Assembly: GCA_033980235.1 (NCBI GenBank)
Contig: CM067069.1
Location: 33,963,041 to 34,027,040 of the forward strand
DNA: 64,000 nt
Direction: 5' to 3'
DNA from: Diadema setosum
Lineage: Eukaryota > Echinodermata > Echinoidea > Diadematoida > Diadematidae
Below the pieces are notes generated by a model. That model did no database searches, was not told the DNA's origin, and saw nothing but the letters and a program-made list of their open reading frames with translations. Positions within the stretch are counted from its first letter, which is position 1. The number at the start of each line of letters is the position of its first letter. Positions 27,366 to 34,990 of this stretch are shown piece after piece. The position numbers were made by a program, and so were the translations under genes.

Positions 27366-30152
27366 GTTCTAACTGGTGAGACACTCTTTCATTGTCTGAA
27401 TTTGAGCTGACATCAAAGCATGCGAAATAGAAATACATGTAGTTATTGTACTTTAAGTGGCAATACAACAGGAAGACGCCATCATCGGAGAAATAGCCAC
27501 TCGGTGGGCGGTAGCGGCGCCCTTTATGCACTCGAGTCTCGTTATTAAGACTGACCTTCCCTTTGAAATGACCGGCTGATTAAGCATCGCGTAAACAGTG
27601 ACACGGTGACCGTATCATGACGTGCGAACGACGAAAGGGGAAACAATAATTTATCATGTCACATCTGAGATTTCAGCCAATATCAACGTGAACATCACAA
27701 GCGGTGGAAAGGATGGGGGGGGGGGGGGGCTTTCCAAACTGTGGAAACCTTGACCGTTATTAGAGTTAGGTGCAGAAAATGAGCTGCATTCCTAGAACCG
27801 TGCTCCTGTTAATGGCAGGTGTAGAATCATTAAAAATGCCAGACAACATCCCCACAGGCAACGATGGAGAGAGATTAAGTGATACTTTGAAGATTAACTC
27901 CACACGGTATTCCAGATGGACATGTAATATATGGACATGGGCCATTACCAAAGGACATGGATATCAAATCATTATTTTGGAACGGCTGTGGAAGAATGTC
28001 GGGCCTTTGGCCGAGCCCAGAATGCTGCGTTTGTGCAAGGAGCTAATAGCTCCTTGGTTTGTGTGCTTGTATACGTGTGTAAGACCAGGGAGGTGGCCTC
28101 CCTGGTAAGACTGTGTGCCCCGAGAGTTGGTGCCAGTGCAGAAACTTATGAACGAGTGTGCAGGGTTGATGGTGTCTTGTGTGTGTATATGTGTTTGTTT
28201 GTTTGTTTATGTGTGAATGTTAGCAGATGTTTAGATTTTATGCAATATTTAAGTACAGTGTCGGTGTGTGTGTGTGTGTGTTGTGTGTGTGTATGTGTCG
28301 AAAATAACGGATTATGCGAAGACAGTATGTATCCATGTTTGGAATATTTGAAATTTATATGTATTTTCCGTATGTTAGCATTCTAGCACAGATGTTCAAG
28401 TAGCTTGAATGGAAATTCTCAACAAACACCAGTCTGACGAATAGCGAAATATTAACGAAATATAATGATCACGTGGTGATGAGTGAGAAACGTGTAGGCG
28501 CAGTGTTCGTTTCATTCACTGTCGCGTACCACGCACGCAACATCTCTTCAGGATTTTAGACCATATGGATGTTGCTGTACTCGAAGGCCAACGCCCTCAT
28601 TAAGTTTGCACAAAACACAGGTGGTCATCAATTCCTATTATTGTGTTGTGCTTGGTATCACAAAAAAGACACCCACGTGGAAAACTACAGCAAAAACAGG
28701 TAACAAAAAGGGAGACGTGCTATTGGCGAGGAAACACTACCTGTTGTGAACGTTAGATGTTCTTGTTCCCTTATTAGAACAAAGCAAAACAGCATCCTTT
28801 ACACCAGCAGGAACTGGCGCCATTTTCAATGATTTTTATACAGTATGATGATGACATCACGATATCCCTATGCAGGACGTTAATGAGCACGTGAAAATGC
28901 TTACTTTCGGGCAAAATTCGTGTTGTGAGGTTTGTAACACGGAATGAAAATGACCGACTTTTCTGAAGTAATCTATCAAGATTACATGATAGTGCACTTC
29001 AATAACTCCGGCATGACAAAGGGAAAAATGAATAATGACGGCCCTCAGCGAGTGTTTTAGTTAAAAAAATTAAGCGTGATTGTAAGGTATGCTGTACAAG
29101 AATAAGGTTCAAAAAAGAAGAAGATTATAACACACACACACGCACGCACACAAACATACAAACACACACGTCAATCGTTAATTGCATTTTTGCGTCCATT
29201 CATTTAGCATGTTTAGCAGACTTCAAAATGGCGCTCCTATATACGTAGCATTGTGCACTAATACGGTAGGTATAATAGGAATAGCAAATGCCTTCGGAGC
29301 ATTGTCTGGTGTAGAAACAACTGTCTTCAGTCCCAACCATTGTGTTTTACTAAACTGCCTGAAGATTTGGATTTGTCATCCCAACAGGCGACTGGGATCC
29401 ACCATCAGTACGTACACTAATGGCAATCCCACACCTACACTGTGAAGACGCTATTACTACGACACTTACCACTCCCGCCAAACCACGACACATCCAATTA
29501 AAGGAGAATTCCGGATGATTTTCAGACTTTTACATTTGAACAATATTGGTTACAAGTCTATTTATACTGGGTACAGCGTTTCAGAATTTATAATGATTGC
29601 GATGAAGAATAAGAATCAATGTTTTCATAATAAAAAAAAAAACAATGAACAAGGAATATGACATAGCAGCTTCACCATAATGAATGGGGGCTCAAAGAAG
29701 TACATGTAGAACAAAAGAAGAAAGCATACATATAATTCTGCACAGGTTAACTTGTCAAGCAAGCAGTATTGTAATGGAATCGTACATTGTTTTTTTTTTT
29801 TTCACATGAAATTAATTATGTGAGCCTCACTACGTTATCATCATTGTTCGGTGTATTTTTTTTTCTTCAAAGTGTTGTTTTTTTTTTCTCCTCAAGGACC
29901 ATAATAAATTCCATAAATCTATACATGGAGCTGTCGATTTATGTACTAGTGTCTTATTATGTGAAACTATAAAATCGTGTGGGCTTCCAAGAGCACGAAC
30001 AAAACGTTCTTTTCCAAGAGTAGGTCTTAAGGGCACCTCGAAAAAAAAAAAATCTGAAAGGACCTGTCTACATAGCAGCACGTTTGATTTGTTCATGCAC
30101 CGGAACACTTGCATTTCACGCTTATTGCTCCTGAACTTTTGTGTGTAGGGGC

Positions 30153-30186
<34 letters not shown>

Positions 30187-33100
30187 ATGATTGTGTGGCA
30201 AATAAACATGTATGACACACTGAGTACAGCAAACCTCATGCTGTTCCTTTTGTTGAAAAGTGTATTGAAATCTTGCAAATTGTAAATAAAGGTGCATGGC
30301 TATTATAGGGGGTATGAAAATAGAATAGAAAAGCAACGAAATAGTCAAGTCCCAGTCAATAAAATATCCTGGCATTCAACTTACTCTGCATTCTTCACAC
30401 ATCCAGCAAAGGTCAAAAGTCATCTTATAAGTTCTAGGTCTGTTCTTTGGTGTGTATGTGCAGGGAGGTGAGACAAACTCACCTCCCTGGTATGTGTGAG
30501 TGTGTGTGTTCCTGTGCGTGGAGATGGCTGAGTAGATTCGTTGTAAATAAAGGCAATAATTTGGTACTGGCGTCTCTATCTCTCACTCCATTACCTTTTG
30601 TAGAATTATCAATCATCTTCTATTATTTTGTTGAATGCCACGATGGAGGTCTTGTTCACAGTGTACAACATGTGATACCACCTTAAATGACCTCTGTCTG
30701 TTATTCTTGATATGTATTTTTACTTCAATCAGTCATAATTCTCATCAAAATAAGAGGGGGAATTTTTAGGTCAAATTATCTGTTGGCTGCGGGTCATAGA
30801 CGAAGCAAAACAGATACTGACATCTGCATGAATACACTCATTCTTTGAAACGTGCAAAGCTAAAAGACTATTCTCTGAGTACAGTCTGTTCCACATCAAC
30901 ATAATGACAAATAAACAATGAAGAAAAAAAGAAACACCCAAGTTGATATCAGCTTTTACAAGCATTATCTTAGAGTGTGACAACGACTTTTGCATGGTTT
31001 ACGGCTCTTAAACAAGCAACACTTCAAACAGTGTCTGGGGTCAATTGTTCTAGAGGTCATTTTCACAAAAATCACTTGTTGTTTATTCATTCTGTATCCG
31101 TAAGCAGCACGGGACGATTATAATCATCGAGCTAATACTTGCGTTGTTTTCTTTTTTTTCAGTATCTTTATTTGCTAACGCTGTTTTCTTCCATTGCGTT
31201 CAATTTACATTCAACGTGAGCTATTCGTACGACAGAGCAAGCGCAAATCCGCTGGCAGTGTGTGAACTGGCGCCTCTACGCTTCACACATTATGAACCTG
31301 AAAACGACAATCTTTATTATACTCAGTATAGTTACGGCTAGTCTGTTAATAACAATTGCAGGTGCTTTGAGAAGTTCTCCTTACTAAAAATCCAAGTTCC
31401 CTTACCAACAATCGACCACATACATGACACAAGGACTTTAAACAGCAGGCATAGAGGCTCTTGGCAATAATCGCTCATTATATGATGTATGATCAAATAC
31501 ACAACGACAATTTTCCTATACGGAAAAAAATGTTTTGTTTCCCATACGCTTCCTTATTTCTATCTCAGTACAACGGTCTCTCTAATTTTGATGACTTTTT
31601 TAAAGACGCTTCAAAGATTGCAAGTTTATCGTCGAACTTCATGAAATATTTGAATAAGCATATCTACTCCGTAATCCCCAGTTCATGGTAAATGTAATCA
31701 AAGGAAAAAATGATGTAGAATATTTCTATGACCAGGGCCTATTCACACTGTTCTGCGACTTCTGCCGATAAAAAAGACAGTAGTACCGTGTGTGGCACAA
31801 TTTGAAAGCTGGTTATTAACCTGAACAATCGCAAAGAATTCTTATGTTGATTTCTTCGAAATTGAGTATGATCTCGAACACTCACTTTCAATCTTTATTT
31901 TCTTATTAAGTTTATCGTCGATCACAAAATGTGTTACCCTCGTTTGCGCCTTTCCCTTTCAGAATGTGCATCAGTATGCCCCCCCCAAAAAAAACCAACA
32001 ACACACACACACCCACACACACCCACCCACACACACACACACACACTTTAATACACACACACACACACACACACTTTAATACCAGGGCGATGTGATGTAC
32101 AGTATGATGGATCGTTCTCCTTTGAGAATACAGACACTGTCTCTTGTACAACATCCACGGATGGTATTACCCCCCTGACGAATAAATCGCCGCAGCTGCG
32201 TCAAACTGTAAGTCATCAGGAAATGGATCGTTATTTTCAAACGACTTTGGTTATTATAATTTCTCTCTTTACCTTTCATGTCACAATATCTACACGTCTT
32301 CGTGGAGGAATGTGTACGATATAAATAGGGTCAAGTGCATCATCTAAAATTCCTGGACCAGCGATAATCAGTTCTTCTCCCGAATGATATGTTATTTCTC
32401 TTGTCTCACACTGCATTTTCATGACAAGGAGCATCCCACCATTTAAAAAAGAAATACAAACATTTGCCTAACGAAACGAATTCAAAGTATCATTTTCCAC
32501 ACAGCAGACATCTGCTCTATCTCAAGCCCAAAATATCATTCATCTAATACGAGTGTTTAGCAAGATATACACTCTTCAAACCGATGGACGAACGTTGACC
32601 ATGACGAGCCATAATAGAATCAGATCAAAGTCTGACTGAAGACATGATATGCTATCGCACCATGTATTCAAGGATTGTTTGAGTTTTTTTTTAATGTGCG
32701 TGAGTGTGAGCGCGCACGTGTGTCCTATGTGTGTGTTTGTGTGCCTGAAATGTGTAACATCGGTAGCTGAAACCTTTGTTTGCGAAATAATGATAAACAG
32801 AAAAGTTCAAACTGAAATCTTTGCATGGCGCCACTGACCCAACACAGTCACGAGTTGCAACGAGGTCGTCTGCCGTCGACATAGATGGCTAATTGACAGT
32901 GGGATTTGAGTCTCATCAAGACGTATACATGTGACAAAATTGATTAGAACTAAACTCACTCTGAATTCTCCCTATTATACAGAACAAATTAATCAAACTT
33001 GCCGTGATATAATGTCTTCATGTCCGTTTACCCTCTTGAACAACGCTTACTCTTCTCATGCACCGCCAAAAAAAAAAAAAATAATAATAATAATAATACC

Positions 33101-33616
33101 ACCCTGAAGCATTTTCAATACTCAGCCAAAAAACACCGACAGTTAGTTGACTAATCGCAGTAATGACATGACAAGGTCAAAAACTACATTCTAATTAGTC
33201 AATTATGAAAAGCAATTAAGTGCTCACGGCTAAGAACTGATTATCGTGAGTTAATGTCACCGAGTGCTAAGATGACTAAAATGCTTGGTCTGCTTTATAT
33301 TTCAAGGAAGATTTTAAAAAATGGTTCTAACCTTGTAGACATCTGCAAAGAATCCTTCCCCGATCTTCTCCGCGTCGAAGTCGTCCCAGAAAGCCAGCAG
33401 ACCCACGGCAGCTCGCAGAGCATAGCAGCTGCTTCCTGGTCTCGGCTCCGGGCTACGCCTGGGGGACAGCGGCGGCATCGAGTCGGGGTCGTCCACGTGC
33501 ACGTGCAGGCGAGGGTGGTTTGAAACCGGCGAGTCAGCGGCGGGCTCGCAGTCGGCCAGGGATGTGCGACCACCACCCGAGTCCCCGGCCTCTACTCCAA
33601 GACCCACAGGGCGCAT
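3045..33616 (-). CDS. tesk: TESK-family protein kinase, seven exons (gene-level entry)
   Basis: Dual-specificity kinases of the TESK family phosphorylate cofilin and act on actin dynamics (family knowledge). Joining 33616-33332, 7574-7444, 6868-6820, 6365-6216, 5764-5408, 4478-4392 and 3872-3045 gives 628 residues with every junction GT-AG and in phase. Visible kinase features are the Gly loop [12 protein letters not shown] (84-95), the VMVVK lysine (108), an alpha-C Glu (about 125), HRDLTS (199-204), DFG (223), APE (284-286), and PDYLPRT followed by FGLDL, typical of TESK/LIMK. The N terminus has [19 protein letters not shown], which resembles TESK1/2. No LIM or PDZ domain is encoded, so TESK fits better than LIMK. 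Odd features are a long activation segment, Ala where I recall Ser in VVGSPYW, and a hydrophobic segment near residues 437-471. Human TESK1 is of similar length. Confidence 0.9.
4392..4478 (-). CDS. tesk: TESK exon 6
   Basis: This exon has twenty-nine codons, phase 0. The acceptor follows a strong pyrimidine tract (TTCTCCTTCTTGTAG|AAATTT) and the donor is TCG|GTGAGT. It encodes [20 protein letters not shown] then LDIAEDCCS, matching the DFGLDV...CP.PFL...CC block of TESK/LIMK kinases after PDYLPRT. The CC pair is completed by MDPRDRP in exon 7. Confidence 0.9.
5408..5764 (-). CDS. tesk: TESK exon 5: DFG to PDYLPRT, long activation segment
   Basis: This exon has 119 codons, phase 0 both sides. 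The acceptor is TTCCGATTTTAG|AATTGT and the donor is ACAGGG|GTAAGA. It begins [10 protein letters not shown], has [10 protein letters not shown], then a Pro- and acid-rich stretch before [16 protein letters not shown], and ends [25 protein letters not shown]. The DFG-to-APE span is 64 residues, about twice that of vertebrate TESK1 as I recall it. A Ser precedes VVG at the place where LIM kinases have the activating Thr. Confidence 0.92.
6216..6365 (-). CDS. tesk: TESK exon 4: catalytic loop
   Basis: This exon has fifty codons, phase 0 on both sides. The acceptor is CATCTTCTGCAG|TACGTG and the donor is TCAGGG|GTAATG. It encodes [13 protein letters not shown], then helix alpha-E ([16 protein letters not shown]), then ICHRDLTSG, the catalytic loop with the base Asp at residue 201. 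TESKs carry HRDLTSKN; here the Lys position is Gly. LIM kinases also vary at this position, so activity need not be lost. Confidence 0.92.
6820..6868 (-). CDS. tesk: TESK exon 3: 49-nt exon
   Basis: A short exon found by looking for the missing segment between HPNVV and YVSGG. The acceptor is CTATGAACAG|GTACATGG and the donor is TTGGAG|GTAATT. Its first base completes an Arg codon; the next 16 codons read [16 protein letters not shown], matching the vertebrate TESK segment FMGVCVHQGQLHALTE. It converts phase 2 to phase 0, exactly what exons 2 and 4 need. It is too short to appear as an open frame. Confidence 0.9.
7444..7574 (-). CDS. tesk: TESK exon 2: beta-3 lysine and alpha-C helix
   Basis: This exon is 131 nt. 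The acceptor is TTTTCTCTCCAG|ATC and the donor is CAG|GTATGT, leaving phase 2. It encodes [14 protein letters not shown], with the ATP-anchoring Lys, then [17 protein letters not shown], matching the alpha-C helix and the HPN motif of TESKs. It joins exon 1 directly (DVYK|IRHKSDG), where vertebrate TESKs have VYKVRH. The longer open frame past the donor is intron read-through. Confidence 0.92.
7575..10772. other. Start of TESK intron 1, no gene seen
   Basis: Intronic on the minus strand. It contains G and T runs, pyrimidine tracts (8240-8460, 9860-10050) and a GAGA stretch near 10375-10415. The open frames at 8193-8648 and 9116-9638 lack splice context or family resemblance and are likely chance. 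Confidence 0.5.
10773..11137. repeat. TTCGTTATTCCGAA foldback repeat, copy 1
   Basis: Repeated words of the type TTTGTTATTCCGAA and GGTTCGTTATTCCGAA on the left, and their complements (CTTCGGCATAACGAA, GATTAACGAAACTTCGG) on the right, make an imperfect inverted array around an A-rich/T-rich centre. The same word family builds the array at 60600-60870. It has no coding capacity and is degenerate compared with copy 2. Confidence 0.75.
11168..11238 (-). other. tRNA-like sequence, probable SINE remnant
   Basis: On the minus strand the segment reads GGGTATAGTGGATGGGGCAG, resembling a degenerate A box, and 30 bases on GGTTTCGAATCC, a B box with one extra base, closing with GAGGGGTATAC. The ends pair weakly (GGGTATA with TATAC). 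The arms are too imperfect for a working tRNA gene. It more likely derives from a tRNA-related SINE. Confidence 0.35.
12846..12945 (-). mobile_element. LINE-like 3' tail fragment
   Basis: On the minus strand a small hairpin, ACAGGGCTCACTTGAAAAGA then AGGCCTTTAGGCCCTG, is followed by CTTGAATAAAGCTGAATAAA and a short ATAGATGA run. A stem-loop followed by TGAATAAA repeats is the usual 3' end of CR1/L2-like non-LTR elements in invertebrates. No reverse transcriptase frame remains. Confidence 0.5.
13118..13158. repeat. (GT)n microsatellite
   Basis: About 20 GT units. Other sizeable GT/CA tracts are at 18377-18395, 27314-27366, 28263-28293, 30155-30182, 31999-32073, 45271-45300 and 50080-50168. 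Frames through them code for Cys-Val or Thr-His repeats and are not genes. Confidence 0.95.
15463..15741 (+). CDS. Unrecognised small gene candidate (terminal exon 15516-15741)
   Basis: I do not recognise this protein. From 15516 an open frame of 75 codons follows a textbook acceptor (CGCTTTTTCTCCAG|GGTG) and reads [20 protein letters not shown], continuing through [17 protein letters not shown] and [10 protein letters not shown] to TGA. Codons are unusually rich in C/G third positions for this AT-rich window, which favours real coding. Upstream, ATGGCGGGGCAGCGACCAGC at 15463 runs to a GT that would splice in frame to the acceptor, but that intron would be only 27 nt, so the true upstream exon may lie elsewhere. 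AATAAA at 16043 fits a 3' end. It sits inside TESK intron 1 on the opposite strand. Confidence 0.4.
16043..16048 (+). promoter_or_regulatory. Possible polyadenylation signal
   Basis: AATAAA about 300 bases after the stop of the candidate small gene ending at 15741. It is the expected signal for a short 3' UTR, but the hexamer is common in AT-rich DNA. Confidence 0.3.
16530..17190. mobile_element. MITE with AGGCGTTTTCACATCAG ends and 10-bp target duplication
   Basis: The ends are perfect inverted repeats of 24 bp (TAGGCGTTTTCACATCAGCC...). The 10-bp word GTGATGCACA stands on both sides (16519-16528 and 17191-17200), a clear target-site duplication of the size made by Mutator-like transposases (superfamily is inference). 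Internal arms carry repeated AATAGCGCGCTA palindromes. It has been invaded by another MITE at 16594-16975. No transposase is encoded. Confidence 0.9.
16594..16975. mobile_element. TTAA MITE nested inside the larger MITE
   Basis: The element is flanked by TTAA on both sides (16590-16593, 16976-16979). The ends are imperfect inverted repeats: AGGGACTGTACAGTACTGGT on the left, AGGGTGTGTACAGTTCTGGT as the complement of the right. The interior is a large imperfect palindrome containing TTTATTTGATGAAAATTGG and its complement. TTAA with AGGG ends suggests piggyBac or Kolobok mobilisation. A degenerate relative is at 37385-37640. Confidence 0.88.
17201..21274. other. TESK intron 1, middle part, no gene seen
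   Basis: It contains TTTG repeats (17719-17747), a GA tract (18041-18067), GT repeats (18377-18395), a G run (19946-19958) and AT-rich single-copy-looking DNA. At 19267-19289 the direct repeat ACATAC flanks CTCCCTGCCTG, a possible decayed member of the CAGGGAGG palindrome family. The frames at 19310-19645 and 20552-20782 have no recognisable homology. Confidence 0.5.
21275..21470. mobile_element. Half copy of the AGGGGATGGCTAGTAAC MITE
   Basis: This matches closely the right half of the intact element at 56170-56535, from the loop (GCCCCGTCACTG) through ATTACTTGAATATGAGACCA to the right end TCAGTTACTAGCCATCC. The left half is missing, so it is a truncated, immobile copy. Confidence 0.85.
22947..23008. 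repeat. (GAA)n microsatellite
   Basis: About 20 GAA units on the plus strand. The minus-strand frame through it codes for a run of Phe and is an artefact. Confidence 0.95.
23009..24455. other. TESK intron 1, low-complexity DNA, no gene seen
   Basis: It has T and G runs (23290-23314), a CT tract (23390-23404) and G-rich DNA to 23560, then AT-rich sequence. No coding or RNA feature supported. Confidence 0.5.
24456..24502. repeat. (CAA)n microsatellite
   Basis: Near-perfect CAA repeats directly abutting the left end of the CACAGTGTG-rich element. The right end abuts CAG/CAA-like triplets, so the element may have landed in, or spawned, triplet repeats. Confidence 0.9.
24504..26104. mobile_element. 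1.6-kb inverted-terminal element built of CACAGTGTG-type words
   Basis: The left end CCCTTATGGAAAGAACACAG and the complement of the right end (CCCTTATGGAACAAACACAG) are imperfect inverted repeats of about 30 bp. The interior is almost wholly made of short, often palindromic words: CACAGTGTGG, ACCACACTGTGGTA, ACCACATAGTC. Sub-arrays are visible: about 30-bp units at 24780-24965, about 12-14-bp units (GGAATACCACAG) at 25235-25335, units starting ACAGGGTTTACACATAG at 25505, 25614 and 25745, and a near-duplicate block of about 160-185 bp at 25780-26095. There is no long open frame. A shorter relative is at 56796-57093. Confidence 0.75.
26165..26442. repeat. (TAC)n microsatellite with interruptions
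   Basis: A 280-bp tract of TAC/CTA triplets interrupted by CATG and ATA. The long plus-strand frames through it encode Tyr, Thr or Leu runs and are not genes. Confidence 0.95.
26443..28085. other. TESK intron 1, no gene seen
   Basis: It contains CAAA repeats (27098-27135), a GT tract (27314-27366) and a G run (27715-27729). The frame at 27770-28108 is open for 112 codons but shows no recognisable domain and ends in the small palindrome at 28086. Confidence 0.5.
28086..28104. mobile_element. 19-bp palindromic insertion with 7-bp duplication
   Basis: CAGGGAGGTGGCCTCCCTG is an 8-bp perfect inverted repeat around TGG, flanked on both sides by GTAAGAC (28079-28085 and 28105-28111). The ends equal those of the 736-bp element at 57142-57877, which also has a 7-bp duplication. 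Probably an extreme internal-deletion derivative. Confidence 0.75.
28105..30460. other. TESK intron 1, no gene seen
   Basis: It holds GT-rich stretches (28160-28300), CA repeats (29131-29170), poly-A and poly-T runs, and another GT tract at 30155-30182. Nothing coding is supported. Confidence 0.5.
30461..30489. mobile_element. 29-bp palindromic insertion with 7-bp duplication
   Basis: Two perfect 12-bp arms (CAGGGAGGTGAG and CTCACCTCCCTG) are separated by ACAAA. GTATGTG lies on both sides (30454-30460, 30490-30496). Same ends and duplication length as the insertions at 28086 and 57142. Confidence 0.78.
30497..33331. other. TESK intron 1, part nearest exon 1
   Basis: CA repeats at 31999-32073 and an A/TAA tract at 33071-33097. 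An acceptor-like site (TTTTCTTTTTTTTCAG) at 31147-31162 is followed by a 60-codon plus-strand frame, but neither a partner exon nor homology is visible. No gene called. Confidence 0.45.
33332..33616 (-). CDS. tesk: TESK exon 1: N terminus and Gly-rich loop
   Basis: This exon has 95 codons. The ATG at 33616 is the first in-frame ATG after an in-frame TGA about 50 bases upstream, and it has A at -3. The N-terminal 60 residues are low-complexity and rich in Gly, Pro, Asp and Ser. They are followed by [10 protein letters not shown], matching the conserved lead-in of TESK kinases, and [12 protein letters not shown], the nucleotide-binding loop. The donor is AAG|GTTAGA, phase 0. The local sequence is more GC-rich than its surroundings. 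Whether a non-coding exon lies further upstream cannot be told. Confidence 0.88.
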
Positions 33617-34941
33617 CGTTATCAGAATTCGCAGGACAGAAGTCCGTTCGACTTCGAAATCATGTCAGCGATGTATCGTCCTTGTACTGTGACTAGCTCA
33701 CGTCTGGCGCTCTACTGGAAGATACCATTTCCATCCACCTGTAAGAATCGAGACATACAATGTATATTAATGGACTTTAATCCCATCGAACAATTAAGTT
33801 ATGCATGGGTACTATTAGCTGGTGTGCCGCGCAGGTGGTGTCGGTGATAAATAAAAACAATCTTGCATAATTACTCTGCGGAGGCGAGGGTACGTAAACG
33901 TGCACAAACAGTGAATTCATGGCGACCGAATGCAGACACCTGGAATGTTCTTGCAATACCTCGCTGGCGTTGGAAGTACAAAATGGCGACCATTGTCATT
34001 AGGTTGATTTCCTATATTCCATAGGGGTAAACGCATAGTACGCCATCAAAGACATAGCCAAACACCCACACACACACACGTAACATAATAAAAGCATGCT
34101 GAGACATTCCAAGGCGTCAATTTGATGAATTGCATATCCTCGGGCCAGACCAAAAACTCCACCAGGGTGTAACAGTTCACCCCACCCCCATTATATGAAG
34201 AGTCGATCTAAGTTTATATTATGATGTCACGTGTACACTGTCTAAACCCCGTCTGCTAACCCACTCCCTCCCCCCCCCCCATTCTTTACTCCTAAATACC
34301 ACTTTTGTGACGAGTTGAGATCAAAATCTCCTCGCTCTGCTTTCAGTATTTGACAGATCTTGCGGCAGATTAAAATAATGTTGCTGATATGAACAAAGAT
34401 ATTTTATAGATTAAAAAAAAAAGTAGGACGAGGTCAAATCGCCTTGATATCAGCAGAAAATTCGGGTGGGGGGGGGGGGGCTGTCACCACACGGCTCACG
34501 AAACTATAACCGGACTTAAATGGGGATGGAGTTGAAAAGCGACTTTTATCAATGTTCATCAGCAGACCCGTGTATCAACATATTGCTGCACCTCTGGGAG
34601 TTTATGTTCAGTGCGTGCCGAACATGACAATAAATTATTTGACAGCAATCCATAGATATTGCGTGTGTATGGCTATTTCGGGCTCAAATGTCTCGTAATT
34701 CTCTACATAAAATTGAGCGGTATTCTGTAATTATTGTTTTAATATAGTGCATGTTAGATCTATACATAATCTATACACAAAAGCAGGCATGCACGCACAC
34801 CCACATATTACAGTCATGATAGTATACCCACATCTTACATTCATAGAGAAGTACAAATTAACTCACGCGTAATGATAACAATTATATTTCTGATATCTCT
34901 TTTCAGTATGAAAACACACACACACACACACACACAAACAC

Positions 34942-34990
<49 letters not shown>

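Noticed and set aside
27770..28386. Plus-strand frames of 112 and 151 codons
   Set aside because: Second half is GT-repeat derived, and the first half shows no family features.
31144..31341. Frame after a strong acceptor-like pyrimidine tract
   Set aside because: No donor, partner exon, homology or polyadenylation signal could be paired with it.
33254..33523. Plus-strand frame of 89 codons
   Set aside because: Shadow of kinase exon 1 on the minus strand.
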